This document shows, in pieces, positions 36,659 through 45,674 of a stretch of DNA of 64,000 bases. The DNA lies in NCBI RefSeq assembly GCF_000018145.1, contig NC_009952.1:1302001-1366000 (forward strand). The letters run 5' to 3'. The notes below the pieces were generated by a model that ran no database searches, was not told where the DNA came from, and worked only from the letters and a program-made list of their open reading frames with translations. Numbering within the stretch: the first letter of the stretch is position 1; each line of letters starts with the position of its first letter. A program made the translations under genes and the position numbers. The stretch comes from Dinoroseobacter shibae DFL 12 = DSM 16493 (GTDB taxonomy: Bacteria > Pseudomonadota > Alphaproteobacteria > Rhodobacterales > Rhodobacteraceae).

Positions 36659-37942
36659 ATGCCCGCCATCGAAGACCACCCGCTACGCTATGCGCTGGCC
36701 AATGAATTGCATGCGCGGCCTTTCCCGGAATTGTCCGCGCCGTGCCATGCCGTGTTTCTCGCCATCAAGCAGCCGCAGGATGCGGCGATGCGCAACCGGG
36801 ACCTGGACCGCGCGCACCTGATCGAGTTGCTCGACCGCTACGGCGCGCCGCATCCGTCGCCCGGGGCGACCCATTTTTCCGGCCAGATCGGCAAGCACAC
36901 CCTGAAATGGGAGAGCCATACCGAGTTCGTGACCTTCACGATCTTCGTCGACGGGACCGCGGCCCGCCCCTTCGATCCCGACAGCTTCGATGTCTTTCCC
37001 GAGGATTGGCTGAAAAAGGCGCCCGGCATGCGCATGGGCTCCTCCCTGATCCGGGTCGAGGAGCGGCCGAGCAAGGAAGAGATCAAGACAAAGCTTGAAA
37101 GCTGGTTCGTGCCCGAAAGCCTCGCGGTGAGCCAGGTGCTCGACGACTCGGCCGTGATCGCGGGCGATTTCCGCATCGATGCGGGCGGCCATTCGCGCTT
37201 CGCGATCTTCGTCGGCGATGACATCGGCAAGCGCCGGGTCGGGCGCATCCTGCAACGGGTCACCGAGATCGAGACCTACAAGACCGTGTCGATGCTGGGT
37301 CTGGCCCGTGCGCGGACCATTGGCGGCCAGCTCAACGAAATCGACGACCGACTCTCGGACATGGTCGGCAGCATGAGCAGCAACGCCGCCCCCGCCGAGG
37401 ACACGCTGACCGCCCTGCTGGAGATTTCGGCCGATCTGGAAAACCTGATGGCGCAAAGCTCGTTCCGGTTCGGTGCCACCCGGGCCTACGAGGCGCTGGT
37501 GACCCAGCGGATCGAGGTGCTGCGCGAGGAACGCTTCGACGGGCGGCAGACCTTCGCCGAGTTCATGATGCGCCGCTTCGATCCCGCCATGCGGACGGTC
37601 AAGGCGACCGAGCGGCGGATGCAGCAGATGGCGGATCGCGCGACACGGGCGGCGGAGCTGCTCCGGACCCGCGTCGATGTGGAACGCCAGACCCAGAACC
37701 AGGCGCTGCTCGAAAGCATGGACCGGCGCGCGGCGCTGCAACTGCGCCTGCAGAAGACGGTCGAAGGGCTGTCCGTGGTCGCGATCAGCTACTACGCGGT
37801 GAACCTCGCCATCTACCTGATCGGCCCGCTGGCCTATACCGCGGGTGTCTCCAAGACGGTGCTGACCGCCGCGGTCACTCCGCTGGTAGTGCTTGGGGTT
37901 TGGTTCCTTGTGCGCCGGATCCGCGAAGGGATGGAGAAGTAA
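36659..37942 (+). CDS. DUF3422 family membrane-anchored protein
   Basis: A 427-aa protein typical of proteobacterial DUF3422. The conserved N-terminus HPLRYALANELHARPFPEL, a central mixed domain, a long helical stretch (about residues 260-360, likely coiled coil) and two C-terminal membrane segments (around residues 375-395 and 400-420) are all visible. Function is unknown; the architecture suggests a cytoplasmic domain tethered at the inner membrane. An AAGAAGG site precedes ATG 36659. Its last 68 bp overlap the convergent YeeE gene. Confidence 0.88.
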   Translation: MPAIEDHPLRYALANELHARPFPELSAPCHAVFLAIKQPQDAAMRNRDLDRAHLIELLDRYGAPHPSPGATHFSGQIGKHTLKWESHTEFVTFTIFVDGTAARPFDPDSFDVFPEDWLKKAPGMRMGSSLIRVEERPSKEEIKTKLESWFVPESLAVSQVLDDSAVIAGDFRIDAGGHSRFAIFVGDDIGKRRVGRILQRVTEIETYKTVSMLGLARARTIGGQLNEIDDRLSDMVGSMSSNAAPAEDTLTALLEISADLENLMAQSSFRFGATRAYEALVTQRIEVLREERFDGRQTFAEFMMRRFDPAMRTVKATERRMQQMADRATRAAELLRTRVDVERQTQNQALLESMDRRAALQLRLQKTVEGLSVVAISYYAVNLAIYLIGPLAYTAGVSKTVLTAAVTPLVVLGVWFLVRRIREGMEK

Positions 37943-38969
37943 CGCCCTCGGGCAGCAGCCGCCCCGTCACGGCCCCGCCCACCGCGATGGCCACCAGGGC
38001 AAGGGTCGCGGCGAAGCTCAGGGTCGGCACACCGGCCAGGCCAGCGCCCACGGTGCACCCGCCCGCCAGAACCCCGCCCACGCCCATCAGCGCAGCGCCC
38101 GCAGCGTAGCGGCCGGTCTGGCGCGGGCTGTCGAAGCTCGCCCAGGCGAAGCTGCGCGACGCCAACGCCGCCAGAAGCGCGCCCAACAGAGTCCCGGCAA
38201 TCAGGCCCGTGCCGAACCCGGCCGGGATCGACGTGGACGCGATCACGAAGAACAGGCTTTCGGTGGCAGGTGCTGTGAAGGACAGCGATTCCAGGGCGAT
38301 CGGATCGAAATCGTCGTAAAGAACATACCCCGTCCCGACCCAGCCCAGCGGCACCAGCGCGCCCAGCAGCGCCGCCAGCAGCAGAACACCGGGCCGATTG
38401 CCCGACCGGATCGCCACCGCAACGGCGAGCAGGGCGAGCACGGCGGTCCAGCCCCAGGCGCCGCCGGGCAGGCTCGCAAACCCGGTCATGTCGCCGAAAT
38501 CGACCGTGGCGCTGGCCAGGCTGGTGCGCAGCGGCGCCAGAACGCCCTTCAAGGTCGCATGGGCGACAACGGCGAAGATCAACACGACCGTCAGCGCGCG
38601 CAGGTTGCCCGAGGCACCCAACACCGTCAGGCGCGAGATGCAGCCGCGGGTCAGCACCATGCCCGCGCCGAACATCAGCCCGCCCGCGAGGATCGCCAGC
38701 ACGGGCACCTCCGAGACGAAGAACCGATGCTCCGAAAACCCGACCAGCCCCAGCGCGACGATCGCTTGCGTGCCGACCAGCGCCACGGCCAGCGCGGTCA
38801 GCCAGACCCCCGCGGCACTCCGCCGATCCTCGGGCGCACCTGCCACGGCCCGGCGCAGACAGAACCGTGTCCGCTGTGCGAGCACACCGAAGGCCAGGCC
38901 CAGGGCAAGCCCGAAAAGGGCGGATGCAAGGCGCACATCGATAAAGTCCAAACCAAGGTCAGCGTACAT
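37875..38969 (-). CDS. YeeE/YedE family sulfur transporter
   Basis: A 364-aa hydrophobic protein with about nine membrane helices. The family, including the thiosulfate carrier TsuA, uses membrane cysteines; here these sit in RTRFCLRRA (N-terminal half), VLTRGCISRL (around residue 109) and LAGGCTVGAG (near residue 317). It is the long fused form with two YeeE/YedE repeats. A function in uptake of thiosulfate or another sulfur compound is inferred from the family. ATG 38969 has GGAG suitably upstream. The 3' end runs 68 bp into the opposite-strand DUF3422 gene. Confidence 0.85.
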   Translation of the reverse strand: MYADLGLDFIDVRLASALFGLALGLAFGVLAQRTRFCLRRAVAGAPEDRRSAAGVWLTALAVALVGTQAIVALGLVGFSEHRFFVSEVPVLAILAGGLMFGAGMVLTRGCISRLTVLGASGNLRALTVVLIFAVVAHATLKGVLAPLRTSLASATVDFGDMTGFASLPGGAWGWTAVLALLAVAVAIRSGNRPGVLLLAALLGALVPLGWVGTGYVLYDDFDPIALESLSFTAPATESLFFVIASTSIPAGFGTGLIAGTLLGALLAALASRSFAWASFDSPRQTGRYAAGAALMGVGGVLAGGCTVGAGLAGVPTLSFAATLALVAIAVGGAVTGRLLPEGVTSPSLRGSGAQGTKPQALPAE

Positions 38970-39072
38970 GGCCGTCTCCGGGATCACGGGGGTCAGTCTC
39001 GCGCAGATAGGCGAGGAACCGGTCCTGAATCAAGCGCGAGACACTCTCGGGCGACAGAGTACGCCGGACCAC
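38959..39072 (-). CDS. Possible 37-aa leader ORF before the YeeE gene
   Basis: A 37-aa frame from GTG 39072, rich in Arg, Asp and Leu, whose stop overlaps the YeeE coding start by 11 bp. The overlap and codon use would fit a coupled small gene or the remnant C-terminus of a decayed gene, but there is no clear ribosome binding site and I recognise no family. An upstream in-frame stop limits it on the other side. Confidence 0.2.
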   Translation of the reverse strand: MVRRTLSPESVSRLIQDRFLAYLRETDPRDPGDGHVR

Positions 39073-39314
39073 GAATCCGGCTTGCTGGCCCGGACTGGAT
39101 CGTCAGCACGAAAATCGCCCCGGTTTGGAGGATTTTCCCGGAAGAGGGCTTGCTAATCGAACTCAATTCTTATTTCGACGTCTTCGCCCCGCAAGGCCGG
39201 TCATATTCGTCTTTGGCCGTTCGGGGGTGTTTTCGGCCTGATGCAGGTCGCACCTTGACGCCTGCGCCTGTGCGAAGCACCTAAAGGACACATCCTGCGT
39301 CAACGGAGTGCACC
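38970..39314. other. Intergenic region between YeeE and M20 genes
   Basis: Apart from the possible 37-aa frame at 38959-39072 I see no gene here. The stretch around 39150-39180 is distinctly more AT-rich than its surroundings and is the likeliest promoter area for the downstream amidohydrolase, with TTGCTA at 39150-39155 as a possible -35, but no well-spaced -10 follows. Confidence 0.3.
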
Positions 39315-40481
39315 ATGCCCATCAAGAACCGGTTTGCCGAACTTCTGCCCGAGATCACGGCCTGGCGGCAGGATTTCCACGCCCATCCCGAACTGCTCTT
39401 CGACACGCACCGGACCGCCGGGATCGTGGCCGAGAAGCTCCACGCCTTCGGCTGCGACGAGGTCGTCGAAGGCCTCGGGCGCACGGGCGTCGTCGGTGTC
39501 ATCAAGGGGCGGCAGACCGGCTCCGGCCGGGTCATCGGCCTGCGCGCCGACATGGACGCCCTGCCGATCCCCGAGGAAACCGGCGTGCCCTATGCCTCCA
39601 AGGTGCCGGGCAAGATGCATGCCTGCGGCCATGACGGGCACACCGCGATGCTGCTGGGGGCGGCCAAATACCTGGCCGAGACGCGCAATTTCGATGGCAC
39701 CTGCGTGGTGATCTTCCAACCCGCCGAAGAAGGTGGCGGCGGCGGGCGCGAAATGGTCGAGGACGGGCTGATGGAACGCTTCGGCATCGAAGAGATCTAC
39801 GGCATGCATAACTGGCCCGGCGTGCCCACGGGCAGCTTCGCGATCCGCCCGGGCCCGTTCTTCGCGGCCACGGACCAGTTCGACATCGTGATCAAGGGCA
39901 AGGGCGGGCACGCCGCCAAGCCGCAGGAAACCGTGGATCCGACCGTGGCGGCCAGCCAGGTGGTCCTTGCCCTGCAAACCATTGCCAGCCGCAATGCCGA
40001 CCCGATCCGGCAGATCGTGGTGTCGGTCACGTCCTTCCAGACCTCCAGCACCGCGTTCAACGTGATCCCGCAGCAGGTGGCGTTGAAGGGCACCGTGCGG
40101 ACCCTGGACGAGGACGTGCGCGCCATGGCCGAGCGGCGTCTGACCGAGATCGCCACCGGCATTGCCCAGGCCATGGGGGCCGAGGCCGAGGTGCAGTATC
40201 ACAAGGGCTATCCTGTCATGGTGAATTCCGGGCCGGAGACGGAATTTGCCGCGGATGTCGCGCGCAAGGTCTCGGGCGACTGCGCCGAGGCGCCGCTGGT
40301 CATGGGGGGCGAGGATTTCGCCTATCTGCTGAACGCGCGGCCCGGGGCCTATATCCTGGTGGGCAATGGGGACACGGCGGCGGTCCATCACCCCGCCTAC
40401 AACTTCAATGACGAGGCGATCCCGGCGGGCTGTTCCTGGTGGGCCGAGATCGTCGAGACGCGGCTGCCCATCGCCTCCTGA
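39315..40481 (+). CDS. M20 family amidohydrolase (hippurate/aminoacylase type)
   Basis: A 388-aa M20D metallopeptidase homologue. The zinc-site segment HACGHDGHTAML (about residues 101-112), the FQPAEEGGGGG motif with the catalytic Glu pair near residues 136-137, and the dimerisation domain with GKGGHAAKPQ are present. Enzymes of this group hydrolyse N-acyl amino acids, hippurate or indole conjugates in the cytoplasm; the substrate is not defined by sequence. GGAGTG precedes ATG 39315. Possibly co-transcribed with the amidotransferase gene 47 bp downstream. Confidence 0.92.
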   Translation: MPIKNRFAELLPEITAWRQDFHAHPELLFDTHRTAGIVAEKLHAFGCDEVVEGLGRTGVVGVIKGRQTGSGRVIGLRADMDALPIPEETGVPYASKVPGKMHACGHDGHTAMLLGAAKYLAETRNFDGTCVVIFQPAEEGGGGGREMVEDGLMERFGIEEIYGMHNWPGVPTGSFAIRPGPFFAATDQFDIVIKGKGGHAAKPQETVDPTVAASQVVLALQTIASRNADPIRQIVVSVTSFQTSSTAFNVIPQQVALKGTVRTLDEDVRAMAERRLTEIATGIAQAMGAEAEVQYHKGYPVMVNSGPETEFAADVARKVSGDCAEAPLVMGGEDFAYLLNARPGAYILVGNGDTAAVHHPAYNFNDEAIPAGCSWWAEIVETRLPIAS

Positions 40482-40528
40482 GGCGCGCGGCGCTTGCGCC
40501 GGACGCGCCGCTTGGGTACCTCGCGGGG

Positions 40529-41269
40529 ATGAAGCCGTTTCTGATCCTGCAACTGCGCCCCGAACCGGAGGTGTCCGACGACGAGTATGCCGCGATCCTG
40601 ACCAAGTCGGGCCTGCGCGCGCAGGACACGCAGCGGATCTGTCTCGATCACGAGAAACTGCCCGATGAGCTTGATCTCGCGGATTATTCCGGCGTGATCG
40701 TCGGCGGCGGGCCGGGCTGTATCAGCGACCCCGCAGAGGTGAAAACACCGACCGAGGCGCGGATCGAGGCGGCGATCCTGTCGCTCATGCCCGAGGTGGT
40801 GGGCCGCGACGTGCCGTTCATGGGCTGCTGCTACGGCATGGGTGCGCTCGGGCATCACCTGGGTGCGGAGGTCTCCAAGCGCCGCTATGGCGAGGGCGTC
40901 GCCGCGGTGCCCTGCGAACGCACCGAGGCCGGGCGCGCCGATCCGATCCTCGCCGACCTGCCGGACCGGTTCGACGCCTTCGTCGGCCACAAGGAGGCGT
41001 TGCAGGACCTGCCCAAGGGGGCCGTGCACCTGATGCGCGGCGAGGCGTGCCCGTTCCAGATGATCCGCTACGGGCAAAATGTCTACGCGACCCAGTTCCA
41101 CCCCGAAGCCGATGGCGACGGCGTGGCCCTGCGCATCCGCGCCTATCGCGACAAGGGGTATTTCCCGCCCGAAGAGGCCGAGCCCCTCATCGCGCGGGTC
41201 CAGCATGCGGATGTGCGCGCAAGTGCCCGTATTCTCAGGAATTTCGTGGCCCGATACGCAACCGGTTGA
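40529..41269 (+). CDS. Class I glutamine amidotransferase (GMP synthase-like)
   Basis: A 246-aa single-domain glutaminase of the class I family. The nucleophile is probably Cys101 in GCCYGMG, with the His191 and Glu193 pair in TQFHPEAD completing the triad; VVGGGPG-like residues 57-63 form the oxyanion region. Stand-alone members often belong to glutamate-amide breakdown (PuuD-like) or unknown pathways. No synthetase partner is adjacent. ATG 40529 is chosen since longer versions would extend into the upstream gene. Confidence 0.85.
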   Translation: MKPFLILQLRPEPEVSDDEYAAILTKSGLRAQDTQRICLDHEKLPDELDLADYSGVIVGGGPGCISDPAEVKTPTEARIEAAILSLMPEVVGRDVPFMGCCYGMGALGHHLGAEVSKRRYGEGVAAVPCERTEAGRADPILADLPDRFDAFVGHKEALQDLPKGAVHLMRGEACPFQMIRYGQNVYATQFHPEADGDGVALRIRAYRDKGYFPPEEAEPLIARVQHADVRASARILRNFVARYATG

Positions 41270-41360
41270 CCCGGCAAGCCGCAGGATTCCATCCGGGCCG
41301 AGATACTCCGGCGTGTAGACCGCAGGTCCGCCGGGGCAGCGCCCCCTCCGCCGTGCGGGG

Positions 41361-42371
41361 TCAGCCGCCCGTGTGGCTCATGTGTCGGGTCATCTGCCCG
41401 TCGAGGCGCTGGCGCGAATAGTCGAAATCATGGCCCTTCGGCTTCAGGGCGATCGCCGCGCGGATGGCGTTCTCCAGCGCGCGGTCGTCGTCGGGATATT
41501 CCCGCAGGGGCTTGCGCAGGTCGGCATTGTCCTCCTGGCCCAGGCACATGAACAACTCGCCCGTGCAGGTCAGGCGCACTCGGTTGCAGCTTTCGCAGAA
41601 ATTATGGGTCAGGGGGGTGATAAACCCAAGTTTTTGCCCAGTTTCTTCCAGCCGGACATAGCGCGCGGGCCCGCCGGTCCGCTCGTCCAGTTCGGTCAGG
41701 GTGAACCGTTCGCGCAGGGTGTTGCGCAGGTCCGACAGCGCCCAGTACTGGCCCAGCCGGTTCTCGTTGCCGATATCGCCCATGGGCATGACCTCGATGA
41801 AGGTCAGGTCCATGTCGCGCTCGGCGCACCAGTCGACCATCGGGAAGAGCTCGTCCTCGTTGAAGCCCTTAAGCGCCACGGCGTTGATTTTTATGCGTAA
41901 TCCGGCCTTCTGGGCCGCGTCGATCCCGCGCAGGACCTGGGGCAGGCGGCCCCAGCGGGTGATCTCGGCAAACTTCTTCTCGTCCAGCGTGTCCATCGAC
42001 ACGTTGATCCGGCGCATCCCGGCAGCGTAGAGGCCGTCGGCGAATTTCTCCAGCTGCGAGCCGTTGGTCGTGAGGGTGAGCTCCCGCAGCGCGCCGCTGT
42101 CCAGATGTCGGGACATGCGGTCGAAAAACGTCATGATATCGCGTCGCACAAGGGGTTCGCCGCCGGTGATGCGCAGCTTCTTCACCCCGAGCCGGATGAA
42201 GGTGGAGCACATGCGATCCAGCTCTTCGAGTGTCAGCAATTCCTTCTTGGGCAGGAAGGTCATGTTCTCGGACATGCAATACACACAGCGGAAATCGCAG
42301 CGGTCGGTCACCGAAACACGCAGGTAGTCGATGGCGCGCTGGAACGGGTCGATCAGTGGTGTCGTGGTCAT
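41361..42371 (-). CDS. moaA: GTP 3',8-cyclase MoaA (molybdopterin synthesis)
   Basis: A 336-aa radical SAM enzyme starting molybdopterin synthesis. The SAM cluster Cys25, Cys29 and Cys32 ([10 protein letters not shown]), the ITGGEPL motif, the C-terminal cluster in [15 protein letters not shown] with a further Cys at FMC, and the terminal Gly-Gly needed for activity are all present. It supplies the cofactor for enzymes such as the formate dehydrogenase in this window. GGGAGG is well placed before ATG 42371. Transcription would come from the repeat-containing region upstream. Confidence 0.96.
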
Positions 42372-42522
42372 GAGGCAACCTCCCAATGTCGCAAAGCTAC
42401 CGGGCGGGGCGGGGGGGCGCAAGGTCCGCGCGGGGTGAAAACATGATTCTCTGATAGGGATTTTATCTCGGACACATCCGCGCCCGGCCGCCCGCGAAAC
42501 CCCGGTGTTTCCGCGGTCGGAT

Positions 42523-42580
42523 ACCTGTCGGGCAAGTGTATGGCACCTGTCGGGCAAGTGTATGGCACATTGTCTGACAA
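42523..42580. repeat. Tandem 22-bp repeat plus palindrome upstream of moaA
   Basis: Two perfect head-to-tail 22-bp copies (42523-42544 and 42545-42566; each begins ACCTGTCGGGCAAG) are followed by an 11-bp perfect palindrome TTGTCTGACAA at 42570-42580. All three share a TGTC-N-G-CA-like core, as in iterated binding sites. They lie about 150-210 bp upstream of moaA and just beyond the end of the alkD-like gene. No coding potential is seen in the 232-bp gap. Confidence 0.6.
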
Positions 42581-42603
42581 TCCATGCAAGCCGTTGCGTA
42601 GCC

Positions 42604-43305
42604 TCAGCTTTCCTCCGTCGCCGCGCGCGGCAACAGGCGGGCGGCTTCGCGGCGGGCGAAGGGCTTCATCCCGGCGCCGTGGATGTCGAGAAAGGCCCGC
42701 ACCCGGTCCGGGTCGCGCCGCGACAGATCGCGCAGCCACCAGGCGATGGCCTTCTGGATGAACCAGTCGCGGTCGGGCACATAGCCCGCGGCCCAGCCGA
42801 GCACCCGTTCGCGGATCGCGAGATCCTCCGGTTTGGCGTCGCGCTGTATCGTCCAGGGCAGGGTGATCACCAGGGCCGCGCGCCGGGTCCAGATGTGATC
42901 GGAGCCGGTCCAGGTCTCGACGACATCTAGCCGGGACGGATCGGCCACCAGCCGTTTCGCGCCCGCCGCGCAGGCGTGATCGGCCAGCGCCCAGCCGTCG
43001 AACTGGGGCACCCAGGCCAGGATCGCGTCCCAGCTGGGCGTGTCGTCGGGGCGCTGCCGGGCCTGGGTCAGCAGTTTGGCCGCCGCCACCCGCGCTTCGT
43101 GGATATTGGTATCCCAGAGCGCGCAGGCCAGCGCGGCCCGGGCGGGGATGTCGAGCGCCCGCCGCCAGTCGCGCGCCAGATCGTCGAGCACCGGAACGGG
43201 CACCCCGAGATAGGGGCGCGCCACCTTGTGATAGGCGGCCATCCCCGCGGCCTTTTCAGGGTCCGCATGGGCGGTGATCCGGGCGAGCGCGCTCTCTGGG
43301 GTCAC
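42604..43305 (-). CDS. DNA alkylation repair protein, AlkD-like
   Basis: A 233-aa all-helical protein resembling the AlkC/AlkD HEAT-repeat glycosylases, which remove alkylated purines. Conserved features include [17 protein letters not shown] near the N-terminus, DNWDLAD-equivalent [10 protein letters not shown] in the middle, and the W-T-RRAALV and [12 protein letters not shown] segments; the Asp in the FDGW region and Trp/Arg in the concave groove fit catalysis. It starts at GTG 43305 overlapping the upstream stop by 4 bp (GTGA), as last gene of the glmU-glmS operon. Confidence 0.85.
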
Positions 43306-43850
43306 AGGTTCCGCTCGATCCCGGTGGGGGCACCGTCGAGGGTTTCGGCGTTGGTCTCGGCCCAATATGCGCGGATCCCGTCCGCGCCCCGGGCGGCGGC
43401 CCAGGTCTTCAGGGTGTCCCGCTCGGTCATCTCGTCGGCCATGGGGACCGCGTAGCCGCAGGAGGTTTGCACCATCTCGACATCCATGTCGAAGACCTGG
43501 CGTTTTTCCGGCCCGCCGGGGAAGAGCGCGGCAAGGGCGTCCCAATCCGCATCGCGGCGGTGCACGGCGCGGGCGGTGCCATAGACGCGCAGGATCATCG
43601 GGGTGGCATCGAAGCTGCACCACATCAGCGTCATGCGCGGGCTCTGGCGCAGGTGCCCGGCGGTCTCGTTGCCCGAGCCGGTGACGTTGAGCCAGGCGAG
43701 GCGGTTCGGCCCCAGCACGCGCAGACTGTCCATGCCCTTGGGGCTGAGATTGATCCGGCCGGTCTCGGCGGCGGTGGCGACGAAGAAGACCTTCTGGGCT
43801 TCGATCATCGCCTGGTGGCCGAGGCCGATGCGGGGGAACTGCCTGGCCAT
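43302..43850 (-). CDS. Pyridoxamine 5'-phosphate oxidase-like flavoprotein
   Basis: A 182-aa split-barrel protein of the PNPOx-like superfamily. The segment MIEAQKVFFVATAAETGRINLSP is the usual N-terminal strand-turn of these FMN or F420 binding folds, and RVYGTARAV follows. True PdxH C-terminal substrate residues are not obvious, so a general FMN-dependent reductase or unknown role is more likely. It begins 3 bp after glmS and overlaps the alkD-like gene by 4 bp. Confidence 0.8.
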   Translation of the reverse strand: MARQFPRIGLGHQAMIEAQKVFFVATAAETGRINLSPKGMDSLRVLGPNRLAWLNVTGSGNETAGHLRQSPRMTLMWCSFDATPMILRVYGTARAVHRRDADWDALAALFPGGPEKRQVFDMDVEMVQTSCGYAVPMADEMTERDTLKTWAAARGADGIRAYWAETNAETLDGAPTGIERNL

Positions 43851-43853
43851 GGC

Positions 43854-45674
43854 TCACTCCACCGTGACGGATTTGGCGAGGTTGCGGGGCTGGTCCACAT
43901 CCGTGCCCTTGGCGACCGCCGTGTGATAGGCCAGCAGCTGCGCCGGGATCGCATAGAGGATCGGGGCGAGGAAGGGCGACACATGGGGCATCTGGATCGT
44001 GGCCCAGCTGCCGGGGCCGGCCGTGTCGAGACCGGTGGCGTCGCTGACCAGCAGGACCTTGCCCTGGCGGGCCATCACCTCTTGCATGTTCGAGACGGTC
44101 TTGTCGAAGAGCGGGTCGGTGGGGGCGAAGACGATCACCGGAACGGCGGGGTCCACCAGGGCGATGGGGCCGTGTTTCAGCTCCCCCGAGGCGTAGCCTT
44201 CGGCGTGGATGTAGCTGATTTCCTTGAGTTTCAGCGCACCTTCCAGGGCGATGGGATACATCGCGCCGCGCCCGAGAAAGAGGATGTCGCGGGCCTCGGC
44301 CAGCTCGCGGGAGACCGTCTCGATCTCGGCCTCCTGGCCCAGCGCGAGGTTGAGCAGGCCGGGCAGGCCGCGCAGGGCGGTCAGATGTTCGGCCAGGGTT
44401 GCGTCGTCGCAATGGCCCCGCTGTCGGGCGGCGTGCAGCGCCAGCAGCGCCAGCACGGTGAGCTGGCAGGTGAAGGCCTTGGTCGAGGCGACGCCGATCT
44501 CGACGCCCGCGAGGGTCGGCAGGGCGACGGTGCTTTCGCGGGCGATGGAGCTTTGCGGCACGTTGCAGATCGACAGGATGTGGTCGGCCTTGCCTGCGCA
44601 GTAGCGCAGGGCCGCCAGGGTATCGGCGGTCTCGCCCGACTGGCTGACGAACAGGGCTGCGGTGCGCGGCCCGATGGGCGGGCTGCGGTAGCGGAACTCC
44701 GACGCGATGTCGATGTCCACGGGCAGGCCGGTCAGCTGCTCGAACCAGTATTTCGCGGTCTGGCAGGCATAGAAGGCCGTGCCGCAGGCCACGAGGATCA
44801 GCCGGTCGATCTGCGCGAAATCCGGCAGCTCGGCGGGCATGTCGATCCGGGTGCCGGTCTTTGTGTAATGGCCCAGCACGTCGGAGATCACGCTGGGTTG
44901 CTCGGCGATTTCCTTGGCCATGAAGTGGCGGTGGCCGCCCTTGCCGATCTGGGTGCCGTCGATGCGGGCATGGGTTTCGGGGCGCAGCACCTCGGTGTCC
45001 CGGGCGTCGAAGACCTGCACCCCGGCGCGGGTGACCACGGCCCAGTCGCCTTCCTCCAGGTAGGTGATCCGGTCGGTCATGGGGTGGAGCGCCAGCGCGT
45101 CGGAGCCCACGAACATCTCGCCATCGCCATGCCCGATGGCGAGCGGCGAGCCCTTGCGCGCCGCGATCAGCAGGTCGTCATGGCCGTCGAACAGAAAGCA
45201 CAGGGCAAAGGCGCCTTCGAGCCGGGCGATGGTGCGGCGCGCGGCCTCGACCGGGGTGGCCCCGGCGCGCAGCTCGCGGGCGCAGAGCTGGGCGATGGTT
45301 TCGGTGTCGGTCTCGGATTCGAAATTGGCGCCATCGGCGATCAGCTCGGCGCGCAGGGCGCGGAAATTCTCGATGATGCCGTTATGGACCACGGCGACCG
45401 GCCCGGCCTGGTGCGGGTGGGCGTTGGAGACCGACGGGACGCCATGGGTGGCCCAGCGGGTGTGCCCGATGCCGGCCTTGCCCGCGAGCGGGTTTTCCAC
45501 CAGCAGGTCGCTGAGGTTCACCAGCTTGCCCATGGCGCGGCGGCGGTCGAGATGGCCGTCCTGGACCGTGGCGACACCGGCGCTGTCATAGCCGCGGTAT
45601 TCGAGCCGTTTAAGCGCCTCCACCAGCAGGGGGGCCGCCTGGTTGTGCCCGAGGACGCCGACAATGCCACACAT
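43854..45674 (-). CDS. glmS: Glutamine--fructose-6-phosphate aminotransferase
   Basis: A 606-aa enzyme making glucosamine-6-phosphate for cell-wall synthesis. The N-terminal glutaminase domain begins MCGIVG with catalytic Cys (second residue), followed by LEYRGYDSAG, GHTRWATHG and the two SIS isomerase domains; the C-terminal lysine-containing AKSVTVE tail is typical. ATG 45674 overlaps the glmU stop by one base (TGATG), so translation is coupled; a GTG just before it is unlikely because the Cys must be residue 2. No upstream ribozyme would be expected in this group. Confidence 0.97.
   Translation of the reverse strand: MCGIVGVLGHNQAAPLLVEALKRLEYRGYDSAGVATVQDGHLDRRRAMGKLVNLSDLLVENPLAGKAGIGHTRWATHGVPSVSNAHPHQAGPVAVVHNGIIENFRALRAELIADGANFESETDTETIAQLCARELRAGATPVEAARRTIARLEGAFALCFLFDGHDDLLIAARKGSPLAIGHGDGEMFVGSDALALHPMTDRITYLEEGDWAVVTRAGVQVFDARDTEVLRPETHARIDGTQIGKGGHRHFMAKEIAEQPSVISDVLGHYTKTGTRIDMPAELPDFAQIDRLILVACGTAFYACQTAKYWFEQLTGLPVDIDIASEFRYRSPPIGPRTAALFVSQSGETADTLAALRYCAGKADHILSICNVPQSSIARESTVALPTLAGVEIGVASTKAFTCQLTVLALLALHAARQRGHCDDATLAEHLTALRGLPGLLNLALGQEAEIETVSRELAEARDILFLGRGAMYPIALEGALKLKEISYIHAEGYASGELKHGPIALVDPAVPVIVFAPTDPLFDKTVSNMQEVMARQGKVLLVSDATGLDTAGPGSWATIQMPHVSPFLAPILYAIPAQLLAYHTAVAKGTDVDQPRNLAKSVTVE

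Noticed and set aside
41258-41268. GCAACCGGTTG, resembling the LacI-type operator of the inositol locus
   Set aside because: It is only 11 of the 16 bases, lies at the 3' end of the amidotransferase coding region, and is not next to a promoter of a related gene.
42541-42575. TGGCAC elements that look like sigma-54 -24 boxes
   Set aside because: No TTGC-type -12 element follows at the required distance in either copy; the TGGCAC is simply part of the 22-bp repeat.
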